Source: Cyanobacteria bacterium UBA8156
Lineage (GTDB): Bacteria; Cyanobacteriota; Cyanobacteriia; Pseudanabaenales; Pseudanabaenaceae
Assembly: GCA_003456125.1 (NCBI GenBank)
Contig: DMPD01000264.1
Coordinates: 1-17,035 of the forward strand
Length of the DNA stretch: 17,035 bases
Direction: 5' to 3'
Under the pieces are notes generated by a model. The model saw only the letters and a program-made list of their open reading frames with translations. It was not told the origin of the DNA and made no database searches. How positions within the stretch are numbered: the first letter of the stretch is position 1; every line of letters begins with the position of its first letter. A program made the position numbers and the translations under genes. This document shows positions 1-7,459 of the stretch, piece by piece.

Positions 1-1028
1 CGCAGCCCCTTCGCGGTCTCGAAAAAGAACCCCGCGTTTTCCTCCGGCACATCCGCCAAAATGCCGTGGCCCAAATTCAGGATGTGCCCCCGGGGCCCCG
101 CCTCCCGCACCGTCGCCACCAGGCGATCGCGAATGAAAGACTGGGGGCCGTACAACACACAGGGATCGAGGTTGCCCTGCACCGGGCGATCGCCCAACCG
201 CCGCCGGGCCTCCGCCATCGACAACGTCCAATCCACACTAATCACGTCCGCCCCCGACTGCCCCAGCAAATCGAACACACCGGCACTGCCGCTGATGTAC
301 AAAATCAAGGGCACATGGGGATGGGATTGCTTGACCGCCCCAAAGATTTTCTGATGGTAGGGCAAGGCAAAGGTGGCAAAATCCACCGGCGATAACTGTC
401 CCGCCCACGAATCAAACAACTGCACTGCTTCCGCCCCGCAGTCAATCTGGTGGCGCATGTAGGTGATGATGGCCGCCGCCAATTTTTCCAAAAACCGATG
501 CAGCATGGCCGGCTCCCGAAAAGCCATGGCCTTGATGATCCCGTAATCCTTCGAGCTTTTGCCCTCCACGGCATAGGCCGCCAACGTCCAGGGTGCTCCC
601 ACAAACCCCAAAACCGCCGATCGCCCCGCCACTTCCTGGTGAATGGCAGCGAAAATTTTGCGGATAAAGGGCACGGTGGTCTCGGGATCGAACTCCGTCA
701 AGGCGTCAATTTGCGCCGCCGAACGAATGGGCGGATCGATGATGGGCCCCCGACTCTCCACAATGTCGAAAGGAATGCCCAACCCCGGCAATGGGGTTAA
801 AATGTCGGAAAACAAAATTGTCCCGTCCGGCCGGAACGCCCGAAACGGTTGCAGGGAAATTTCCGCCGCCAACTCGGGGTTTTCCGAACGCTCCCGAAAC
901 GAGGGATACTTCTCCCGCAACTCCCGGTACACCTTCATGTAGCGCCCCGCCTGCCGCATCATCCACACCGGTGGCCGCTCAAGGACTTCGCCCCGCGCTG
1001 CCCGCACCAATAAATCGTTTTTATCCAC
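1..1028 (-). CDS. hemE: Uroporphyrinogen decarboxylase, partial (3' end beyond window)
   Basis: HemE removes the four acetate carboxyl groups of uroporphyrinogen III to give coproporphyrinogen III, a cytosolic step of haem and chlorophyll synthesis. Visible from the start: [11 protein letters not shown] (residues 22-32, with the substrate-binding arginines R25 and R29), [10 protein letters not shown] with the catalytic Asp at 75, then [39 protein letters not shown] and NLGHGI. These are all HemE family blocks. About 342 codons are present; the usual length is about 350, so only the extreme C-terminus is missing. The start is GTG at 1028: an in-frame TAG lies 21 bases upstream and no ATG intervenes, and an AGAAAG stretch precedes it. 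It is the last gene of a same-strand run with petN, separated by 134 bp from the 191-residue gene. Identification is near certain; the GTG start is by elimination. Confidence 0.96.
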   Translation of the reverse strand, partial: MDKNDLLVRAARGEVLERPPVWMMRQAGRYMKVYRELREKYPSFRERSENPELAAEISLQPFRAFRPDGTILFSDILTPLPGLGIPFDIVESRGPIIDPPIRSAAQIDALTEFDPETTVPFIRKIFAAIHQEVAGRSAVLGFVGAPWTLAAYAVEGKSSKDYGIIKAMAFREPAMLHRFLEKLAAAIITYMRHQIDCGAEAVQLFDSWAGQLSPVDFATFALPYHQKIFGAVKQSHPHVPLILYISGSAGVFDLLGQSGADVISVDWTLSMAEARRRLGDRPVQGNLDPCVLYGPQSFIRDRLVATVREAGPRGHILNLGHGILADVPEENAGFFFETAKGL

Positions 1029-1108
1029 GAGCTTTCTAGGGTTTTCCTAAATAATTTTCAAAAACGAGTGTTTGCCAAGATTTTCTGAGTGCATCCCTGT
1101 TGCGGCTC

Positions 1109-1143
1109 CCTCACCCGAAACCCCTCTCCCACCCTGGGAGAGG
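1109..1143. repeat. Dispersed hairpin repeat, copy 1
   Basis: A CCCTCACCC block is followed by a perfect 9-bp stem: CCTCTCCCA (1123-1131), loop CCC, TGGGAGAGG (1135-1143). The same arrangement occurs in inverted orientation at 15574-15607. It lies in the 134-bp gap between the 191-residue gene and hemE. The type resembles the small C/G-rich intergenic hairpin repeats seen many times in some cyanobacterial genomes. It could act as a terminator or RNA processing site, but there is no T-tract on either side. Confidence 0.7.
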
Positions 1144-1162
1144 AACTTGGCATCCGGCTCCC

Positions 1163-1738
1163 CTAATCTCCACTCCAATCGAGGGCCGCTTGGGCCTTCT
1201 GCAGCCGGCGATCGAGGACTTCCTGCAGCCGGGTTTGTAGTCCCCCGGCCAACACCCGGGTCATGGCTTCGGTCAGGGAAGCCAACAGCGGTAACCAAGA
1301 CTCCTCTACGGCCGGCGAGACCAGAAACGACTGTTTGCCCATGCCGGATTCCCCTAGGGCAGCGGTTTCCACCGCAAAGCACTCCCCCTGTTGCCGAAAC
1401 ACCGCCGCCACCAGCACCCCCGACGGTGGCACCAAACCCCGCTCCACAAAGCCGGGGCCAACCCGCTCTGCCTCAAACCGTTGGTTGAGCACCACCACCA
1501 AGATTTTCATTTTGTAAAATCCCTGGCTGTCGATGCGGAGGGCCGTCTGTAGCTCCCCATCCCAAGTCACCCGGTCGTCGTTGGCCGTCAGAGCAAACAG
1601 GCGATCGCGCGGTGCCTCCAGAAAACCCTGCAACTTCTGCAAAAGTTGACGGGCAAACCGAATGTGGCTCTCGGCGTAGTCGTAACTCTGCCGGTAGTCT
1701 TCGCTCACCAATTGGACAAACTGTTGAAAGCGGGACAT
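1163..1738 (-). CDS. Unrecognised protein, 191 residues
   Basis: I do not recognise a family. The protein has no signal peptide and no clear membrane span. The N-terminal third (about residues 1-45) is helical with aromatic residues (MSRFQQFVQLVSEDYRQSY). The middle (about 60-140) alternates hydrophobic and polar residues as in beta structure, for example KMKILVVVLNQRF. The C-terminus (about 150-187) is again helical (RLQEVLDRRLQKAQAALDW). It reads cleanly on the strand of its neighbours, 47 bp downstream of the small membrane-protein gene, so it is probably co-transcribed with petN and hemE. The 574-base open frame, gene-like composition and fit between neighbours support a real gene. Function is unknown. 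Confidence 0.75.
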   Translation of the reverse strand: MSRFQQFVQLVSEDYRQSYDYAESHIRFARQLLQKLQGFLEAPRDRLFALTANDDRVTWDGELQTALRIDSQGFYKMKILVVVLNQRFEAERVGPGFVERGLVPPSGVLVAAVFRQQGECFAVETAALGESGMGKQSFLVSPAVEESWLPLLASLTEAMTRVLAGGLQTRLQEVLDRRLQKAQAALDWSGD

Positions 1739-1785
1739 GGCCCTTCCCCTAAGGCAGCAAGGCTATCCTACGGCCAATTCGGCCC

Positions 1786-1974
1786 TTAGATGCCTCGGCT
1801 CTTCGATCGCCGATCGGATTTCGCCTTGGCTCCCTTCTCCCCCAACCGTTGGCGATCGCGGCGCTCGGCATAGGTGAGGTACCCGACCCCCAGCGTGACC
1901 GCCCCCAACAACACCACCGCCAACAGAAAAAACAGCCCCGTCAGGTTGCTGGTGGTTGCTTCGATGGCTTCCAT
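1786..1974 (-). CDS. Small single-span membrane protein, 62 residues
   Basis: The protein has a short N-terminus (MEAIEATTSNLTG), one hydrophobic helix at about residues 13-35 (ending VTLGVGYLTY), then a strongly basic tail (AERRDRQRLGEK... SDRRSKSRGI). By the positive-inside rule the tail should face the cytoplasm or stroma side. The size and layout resemble the small subunits of thylakoid complexes, and it directly follows petN on the same strand (55 bp), which hints at a thylakoid role, but I cannot assign it to a named subunit. The start is ATG at 1974. An in-frame extension to 2094 would run through the tandem repeat and across petN in another frame, so it is rejected. There is no Shine-Dalgarno sequence; the repeat abuts the start codon. 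Confidence 0.65.
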   Translation of the reverse strand: MEAIEATTSNLTGLFFLLAVVLLGAVTLGVGYLTYAERRDRQRLGEKGAKAKSDRRSKSRGI

Positions 1975-1975
1975 G

Positions 1976-2027
1976 TTTGATTTCTGGGTTTGATTTCTGG
2001 GTTTGATTTCTGGGTTTGATTTCTGGG
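1976..2027. repeat. 13-bp tandem repeat, four perfect copies
   Basis: The unit TTTGATTTCTGGG occurs four times without change: 1976-1988, 1989-2001, 2002-2014 and 2015-2027. A partial TTT follows just before the petN stop codon at 2030-2032. The array fills almost the whole 55-bp gap between petN and the small membrane-protein gene and sits directly before that gene's start codon. A period of 13 is not a multiple of three, so this is not coding repetition. Copy number could vary by replication slippage and would alter the leader of the downstream gene. Confidence 0.95.
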
Positions 2028-2029
2028 TT

Positions 2030-2119
2030 TTAGAGACCGTTCCGGGCCCACACCACAAAGGCGATCGACATCGTGAACACGGCCAACAGGCCAACCCAAC
2101 CCAACGTTAGAATATCCAT
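2030..2119 (-). CDS. petN: Cytochrome b6f complex subunit VIII, PetN
   Basis: PetN is one of the small single-helix subunits (PetG, L, M, N) of the cytochrome b6f complex, which passes electrons from plastoquinone to plastocyanin or cytochrome c6 in the thylakoid membrane. The open frame encodes 29 residues, the standard PetN length. It begins [10 protein letters not shown], has a hydrophobic core ([14 protein letters not shown]) and ends VVWARNGL, close to the family pattern of a tryptophan-containing helix ending in (G/A)RNG. The ATG is at 2119. It heads a same-strand run that continues to hemE and is divergent from the ChuX-like gene, with 89 bp between the two starts. Gene finders easily miss it because of its size. 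Confidence 0.95.
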   Translation of the reverse strand: MDILTLGWVGLLAVFTMSIAFVVWARNGL

Positions 2120-2154
2120 TCTTTTGTTATTGCGTATTGCGGACAATTTCTCGA

Positions 2155-2182
2155 ATGATAGCACCGTTGCGGCCCCCTACAA
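2155..2182 (-). promoter_or_regulatory. Possible promoter of petN
   Basis: Read on the minus strand there is a TATCAT hexamer (2155-2160), five of six matches to the -10 consensus. TTGTAG (2177-2182) lies 16 bp upstream as a weak -35. A start about seven bases downstream would give a leader of roughly 30 bases before the petN ATG. The leader contains a 7-bp direct repeat TATTGCG (2128-2141, plus strand). This is a consensus match only. Confidence 0.35.
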
Positions 2183-2208
2183 TGGCGGAGTACAGCACGG
2201 GAGAACCG

Positions 2209-2619
2209 ATGGCTACCCTCAAAACCTTTCTGGAAGACGGACAACGCCTGGGCTTGTTGCGATTAATTGTCACCAGCGAAGCAGCGGTGCTCGAAGTGAA
2301 GGGCACCCTCGAGAAGTTGTTTTACGCCGAGTTGCCGGGCAAGGGGCGCTACGCCAACCGCCACGAAGATTTGTTCGAGTTTCACTTGAACATGGACAAG
2401 ATCGCCAAGGTGCGGTTTGAGCAGGGGGAGGCGAAGCGGGGGAATTTTCCCACCTACGCCATCCGTTTTTTGAACGACCAAGAACAGCCCCAACTCAGCG
2501 CCTTTTTGCAGTGGGGCAAACCGGGGGAATATGCCCCCGGTCAGGTGGAAGCCTGGCAAGCCCTGCGGGATACCTACGGCGAGACCTGGGAGCCGGAACC
2601 CCTCCCCCCCGAGGCGTGA
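2209..2619 (+). CDS. ChuX/HutX-like haem-utilisation family protein (tentative)
   Basis: A 136-residue soluble protein. The pattern FEFHLNMDKIAKVRF (56-70), the strand AIRFLND (84-90), then FLQWGKPGEYAPGQVEAWQALRD (99-121, key residues W102, G103, G106, W116, L119) resembles half of a HemS/ChuX/HutX domain, where a similar order of strands ends in F-G-(x)n-W-x-x-L. In those families the domain binds haem or its degradation products. I recognise the type from memory and cannot name the subgroup, so haem binding here is inferred. ATG 2209 is chosen because GGGAGAA lies 3 bases upstream and the protein then begins MATLKTFLED. In-frame ATGs at 2137, 2155 and 2182 would add low-complexity residues. 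It diverges from petN and converges on eno (27 bp between stops). Confidence 0.8.
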   Translation: MATLKTFLEDGQRLGLLRLIVTSEAAVLEVKGTLEKLFYAELPGKGRYANRHEDLFEFHLNMDKIAKVRFEQGEAKRGNFPTYAIRFLNDQEQPQLSAFLQWGKPGEYAPGQVEAWQALRDTYGETWEPEPLPPEA

Positions 2620-2646
2620 CCCCCCAGGGAGCGGGAGCAAAACCGG

Positions 2647-3963
<1,317 letters not shown>

Positions 3964-3967
3964 TTAC

Positions 3968-3979
3968 GGCACCGGTGCC
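3968..3979. promoter_or_regulatory. Perfect 12-bp palindrome upstream of eno
   Basis: GGCACCGGTGCC reads identically on both strands. It lies 35-46 bp before the eno start, where a regulator or RNA polymerase could bind. Such a short GC-rich palindrome may also arise by chance, so an operator role is only a suggestion. Confidence 0.3.
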
Positions 3980-4083
3980 CCTTGCATTTCCCGGAAACTG
4001 TGGCATATTGAGTAGAGAAGTAGGGAAAAGCCTTATCCCACAAGCATTTCCCTCAAATTCCACCCCTCGCTTTCCCATTCGAT

Positions 4084-4122
4084 TTTGGTTCTTGGCTTTG
4101 GTTCTGGTCTTTGGTTCTGGTG
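4084..4122. repeat. 13-bp tandem repeat, three imperfect copies
   Basis: Units TTTGGTTCTTGGC (4084-4096), TTTGGTTCTGGTC (4097-4109) and TTTGGTTCTGGTG (4110-4122). Copies two and three differ at the last base only. The period and the T/G-rich wording resemble the 13-bp repeat beside petN (TTTGATTTCTGGG), although the units are not identical. It lies in the non-coding stretch 150 bp upstream of eno. Confidence 0.85.
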
Positions 4123-4599
4123 GAGCCCCGTTGCGTTGGTACTGCCCTCCGTTTCCATGTTGTAATCGCCAAGGGATATCCCCAAGCCCAATCCTGACCA
4201 AGAAGGATCAGACCGGATTGTAATGTCCAGGCTAGCGGTCAGGGATGAGATTGAGGGGAAAGATGCGGAGGGGAAAGATGGAACGCAAGCAAAAGCAACA
4301 ACCTCCAGCAGAATGAAAGCCGGCTTGACGAAAGTTCAGTCGATAGAGAAACCCACAGTCAGGTGTTTGTACCAGCAATTTGTCGCAATTATGGTTAAAA
4401 ACATTCACAAAATTGGTGATTTGGGTTGAAAATTCTGGAAAACCTCGCCCAAATCTTGGAAAATCGGGTATTTTGGTCAAAGCAATAGCGTCAGCCCGCG
4501 GACAAAATCCAGCAGGAAAGCGAAACAAAGCAACCCAATCCCCTTAACGGTTCGTCGGTTAGTTTGGCACTTGACAGCATTTTGTTGCGTGCGATCGTC

Positions 4600-4648
4600 G
4601 ATAGTTGGCTGATAGTTGGCTGATAGTTGGTTGATAGTTGGTTGATAG
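4600..4648. repeat. 11-bp tandem repeat upstream of the HU gene
   Basis: Four full units, GATAGTTGGCT (4600, 4611) and GATAGTTGGTT (4622, 4633), plus a partial GATAG (4644-4648). The two versions differ at one base. An 11-bp period is close to one helical turn, so every copy shows the same face of the DNA. The array begins about 170 bp before the HU start codon. Confidence 0.92.
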
Positions 4649-4653
4649 AGATT

Positions 4654-4680
4654 CCATAGGTCTATTTCATAAATCTATGG
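4654..4680. promoter_or_regulatory. Inverted repeat, possible operator of the HU gene
   Basis: CCATAG (4654-4659) and CTATGG (4675-4680) are exact inverted copies with centres 21 bp apart, two helical turns, the spacing expected for a dimeric regulator. It directly follows the 11-bp repeats and lies 90 bp before the HU ATG. No regulator can be named from the sequence. Confidence 0.4.
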
Positions 4681-4769
4681 TTTCAAGCTGCTGACTTAAG
4701 CTATTGCCCGAAACACGACCCGAAAGCAGGTTATTTGGTCACAAGTATTCAAGAAGGTATTCAGGAATT

Positions 4770-5069
4770 ATGAACAAAGGCGAACTGGTGGATGCGATTG
4801 TGGAAAAAGCCGGTGTTCCCAAGCGGACGGCGGAAACGGTCTTGAGTGCCACCCTCGAGGCGATCGTGGAAGCCGTAGCCGAGGGGGAAAAGGTCACCTT
4901 GGTGGGGTTTGGGTCGTTTGAGTCGCGGGTGCGCAAAGCGCGGGAAGGACGCAATCCCAAAACCGGGGCGAAGATGGACATTCCGGAAACGGTGGTGCCG
5001 GCGTTTTCGGCCGGGAAGTCCTTCCGGGAGCGGGTAGGCGGCGCAGATGCTGGCGACGACGAGGAATAG
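4770..5069 (+). CDS. HU family DNA-binding protein
   Basis: HU is a small dimeric nucleoid protein that bends DNA without strong sequence preference. The 99 residues show the family layout: helical N-terminus (MNKGELVDAIVEKAGVPKRT), GFGSF (46-50), and the DNA-grasping arm with the signature R-x-x-R-x-GRNPKTG (GRNPKTG at 60-66) and Pro63 at the arm tip. The final helix AFSAGKSFRERV (79-90) follows. An acidic tail GGADAGDDEE extends past the usual end at about residue 90. ATG 4770 is chosen because it gives the canonical HU start, with AGGAA just upstream; an in-frame ATG at 4704 would add 22 non-family residues. The gene appears monocistronic, with repeats and an inverted repeat before it and a hairpin 32 bp after its stop. 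Confidence 0.96.
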   Translation: MNKGELVDAIVEKAGVPKRTAETVLSATLEAIVEAVAEGEKVTLVGFGSFESRVRKAREGRNPKTGAKMDIPETVVPAFSAGKSFRERVGGADAGDDEE

Positions 5070-5100
5070 TTGTCCCTTGGGTTCCGAATCTGAAGGAGCT

Positions 5101-5119
5101 ACAGGGGCACTGCCCTTGT
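5101..5119 (+). terminator. Hairpin after the HU gene, likely terminator
   Basis: An 8-bp stem (ACAGGGGC paired with GCCCTTGT, one G-T wobble) with a 3-base loop, 32 bases after the HU stop. The T-rich run that follows (AAAGGATTTTACTT) is broken rather than a pure T-tract, so termination may be partial. Confidence 0.6.
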
Positions 5120-5135
5120 AAAGGATTTTACTTCC

Positions 5136-5214
5136 CGCTGCCCCCCTTGTCAGAGGGGCAGCGCTTCCCATTCAAATCAGCAAAAAACTACTACGAAATC
5201 ACTTCCCCTTGTTT
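5136..5214 (+). repeat. Two similar hairpins after the HU terminator
   Basis: First hairpin: CGCTGCCCC (5136-5144) with GGGGCAGCG (5155-5163), a perfect 9-bp stem and 10-base loop. Second, about 5198-5214: CCCCT and AGGGG around TGTTTTC. Both carry the wording ACTTCCC ... CTTGT ... TCAG ... GGGGCAG, so they look like diverged copies of one element, together with the repeated ACGAAATC nearby. They could be secondary terminators or part of a non-coding RNA. Confidence 0.5.
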
Positions 5215-5286
5215 TCAGGGGCAGAAATACCCACGAAATCCGGAATTAAATGTCATAATCTCAAAGGCATTTGAGGTTAGGGTGTC

Positions 5287-6477
5287 TTGCGGGACAGGGT
5301 ATTGCGAACAGAGGCACGGCAAGGCTCAGCGGAAGATCCTCCGGCGGCAGGTTACCCGGCGACAGATCCGGGGGGAGACCTTTGGGTAGAGCCAGGGACA
5401 ACCGACGAGAATACCGTGCAGGTGGCGCAGCGCTTGGGCTGCCTGCCGGAAGAACTTTTGGATTTTGCCAGCAACATCAATCCCTTGGGTACCTCGCTGG
5501 CCCTACGACAGTTGTGGCGACCGGCTGAGGCCTGGCGGTTGTTGCAGGCGGTGCAGCGTTACCCCGATCCGGAATACAAGTTGCTGCGGCAGACGATCGC
5601 CGCGGCCAGGGCGATCGAGGGAGAGGGGGTGATCCTGGGCAATGGCTCGGCAGAGTTGTGGGGATGGGTAGCTCAGGAAACGGTTGCTTTGGGGGTAGAG
5701 CGGGTGTTGACGTTGGCCCCCCATCCCTGCGGGTTTAACCAAGCGTTGCGGACAGTGGGGCGATCGCCTGTGGGGGTACCCAGTTTGTGGGCGGATGAGG
5801 AAGCGGTTTTGGCCAAGGTGGTGGCGCAGGCAGAGGGGCAGCCGTTTGCCCTGATGGTCAGCAATCCCCACGATCCCACGGGGCAACTCTACAGCCGGGC
5901 CCTGTGGCAGCAAATTTTGACCCTGCCCAACTGTGCCTTGCTGATGGTGGATGAATCCTTGATGGATTTCTGCGAACCGGGGGCCAGTATGTTGCCGGAG
6001 GTGATGCACTACCCCAACCTCGTGGTGGTGCAATCCCTGACCAAGTTTTACGCGATTCCGGGTTTGCGCATTGGGTTTGCGGCGGTGGCTGCCCCGCAGG
6101 GGCCACGCTGGCAGGAGCGGCAGTCCCCGTGGAACATCAATACCATTGCCGAGCAGGCGGCCGTAGCGTGCCTGGGCGATCGGGAATACCAAGCGGCCAC
6201 CCGGTTGTGGTTGCCGCCGGCCCGCGATCGCCTGTATCGGGGACTGCAACAAATACCGGGATTGACCCCCTATACCGGTGCGGCCCACTTCCTGCTGGTA
6301 CGCTGCGATCGCCTAGCCCGGGCCTGGCAGGAATCTTTGTTGTATCGCCATCGCGTCCTGGTCAAAGAGAGTCGCTCGTTTGTGGGTTTGGGCGATCGCC
6401 ATTTGCGGATTGCCGTGCGACTCCTCTCGGAACAAGACCAATTGTTCGCGGCCTTGGCCGAGGCCAAGCTAGGATAG
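5287..6477 (+). CDS. Threonine-phosphate decarboxylase-like PLP enzyme (CobD/CobC family)
   Basis: A fold-type I PLP enzyme. CobD decarboxylates L-threonine O-3-phosphate to (R)-1-amino-2-propanol phosphate for the cobamide nucleotide loop; close relatives are histidinol-phosphate aminotransferases. Seen, numbered from 5287: LDFASNINPLG (58-68) typical of CobD, GNGSAELW (118-125), SNPHDPTG (192-199), VDESLMDF (221-228), SLTKFYAIPGLRIGF (250-264) with the PLP lysine K253 and R261, and SFVGLGDRHLRIAVR (364-378), again CobD-like. The start is uncertain: a TAG lies at 5278, and only TTG 5287, TTG 5302 or GTG 5416/5422 are available. The HGGN motif usual before the SxNINPLG block is not seen; TDEN occupies that place. 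The first 40 residues look unlike the family. It leads a compact run with the transporter and thrS. Confidence 0.85.
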   Translation: MRDRVLRTEARQGSAEDPPAAGYPATDPGGDLWVEPGTTDENTVQVAQRLGCLPEELLDFASNINPLGTSLALRQLWRPAEAWRLLQAVQRYPDPEYKLLRQTIAAARAIEGEGVILGNGSAELWGWVAQETVALGVERVLTLAPHPCGFNQALRTVGRSPVGVPSLWADEEAVLAKVVAQAEGQPFALMVSNPHDPTGQLYSRALWQQILTLPNCALLMVDESLMDFCEPGASMLPEVMHYPNLVVVQSLTKFYAIPGLRIGFAAVAAPQGPRWQERQSPWNINTIAEQAAVACLGDREYQAATRLWLPPARDRLYRGLQQIPGLTPYTGAAHFLLVRCDRLARAWQESLLYRHRVLVKESRSFVGLGDRHLRIAVRLLSEQDQLFAALAEAKLG

Positions 6478-6499
6478 GTTTGTAACGAAATGTAAATTC

Positions 6500-7435
6500 A
6501 TGGAGACTTTACACCGGTGTTCGGGGCGGTGGCGGTTGGGATTGACACTGGCCTTGCTGGTGGCGGTGTTGTGGGGGGTACTGGCGATCGCCCTCAAAAT
6601 CGTGTTGGCGGAGTTGGATCCCTACACCGTGACCTGGTTTCGGTTTGCGGTGTCCTTTGGGTTGCAGGGATTGTGGCTGGCGGGGCGGTGGCCCTCCTGG
6701 CAAGATTTAGCCCAGCCGTCCTGGGGGGTGTGGGCGGTGGCGATCGGGGGGTTAGCCATCAACTACATTTTGTTTTTGGTGGGGTTGCAGCAGACTTCGC
6801 CGAGCAATGCCCAGGTCTTAATTCAGTTGGCTCCAGCTTTGTTGGGATTGGCGGGATTGTGGGTATTTCGGGAACGCTACAGCCGCCGCCAGTGGGCCGG
6901 GGTCGGGGTGCTGGCCTTTGGCATGAGCTTGTTTTTCCATGAGCAGGTAACCGCCCTGGCGGCCGATAGCCAACGGTATTTGTGGGGGAACCTGTGTTTG
7001 GTGGGGGGGGCGATCGCCTGGGCCGCCTACGGCATCGCCCAGAAGCAGTTGTTGCGGGACTTGCCCTCCCCCCGGGTGATGTGGGTGCTCTACGGCAGTT
7101 GTGCACTGTTGTTTTGGCCCTTTGCCCAGCCGGGGGCCCTCACCCAACTGTCGGCGATCGGGTGGGTCCTGCTGACCTTTTGTGCCCTCAATACATTGGT
7201 GGCCTACGGTGCCTTTGCCGCCGCCTTGGAGCACCTGGAAGCCTCGCGGGTGAGTGCGGTGGTGGCCATGCCCCCCCTCATTACGGTGGGGGTGGTGTCG
7301 ATTTTGCCCCACTTCTTGCCGGATTTGCCCTTTGCCGATCCGATTACCCTGCTTTCGGCAGTAGGGGCGATCGGCGTGGCCAGCGGCTCGGTGTTGGTAT
7401 CGGGGGCCCTCGAGCGGAGGGATTCTATAGAATAG
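6500..7435 (+). CDS. EamA/DMT superfamily inner-membrane transporter
   Basis: 311 residues with about ten hydrophobic helices and the two-fold EamA repeat. The first half opens with LTLALLVAVLWGVLAIALKI (16-35) and includes the family-type SPSNAQVLIQLAPALLGLAG; the second half opens with LWGNLCLVGGAIAWAAYGIAQ (about residues 161-181) and has a late segment EASRVSAVVAMPPLITVGVV. This layout is that of drug/metabolite transporters that export amino acids, nucleotides or other small metabolites; the substrate cannot be read from sequence. ATG 6500 is 22 bp after the CobD-like gene and thrS begins 24 bp after the stop, so the three are probably one transcript. No functional link to cobamide synthesis is evident. 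Confidence 0.93.
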   Translation: METLHRCSGRWRLGLTLALLVAVLWGVLAIALKIVLAELDPYTVTWFRFAVSFGLQGLWLAGRWPSWQDLAQPSWGVWAVAIGGLAINYILFLVGLQQTSPSNAQVLIQLAPALLGLAGLWVFRERYSRRQWAGVGVLAFGMSLFFHEQVTALAADSQRYLWGNLCLVGGAIAWAAYGIAQKQLLRDLPSPRVMWVLYGSCALLFWPFAQPGALTQLSAIGWVLLTFCALNTLVAYGAFAAALEHLEASRVSAVVAMPPLITVGVVSILPHFLPDLPFADPITLLSAVGAIGVASGSVLVSGALERRDSIE

Positions 7436-7459
7436 AACGACCGATATCCAAAACCCTCT

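Noticed and set aside
4189..4220. Inverted repeat CAATCC/GGATTG in the eno-HU gap
   Set aside because: Short imperfect stem with a long loop and no context; could be chance.
4223..4429. 68-codon open frame in the eno-HU gap
   Set aside because: It runs through a 15-bp-period repeat, is low in hydrophobic core residues, has no ribosome-binding site and matches no family I know.
5260..5415. Possible cobalamin riboswitch before the CobD-like gene
   Set aside because: ATCCGG...GGAGACCT faintly recalls the B12 box, but the GGGAA, CCCGCNACTGT and GCCACTG blocks are not seen. A covariance search would decide.
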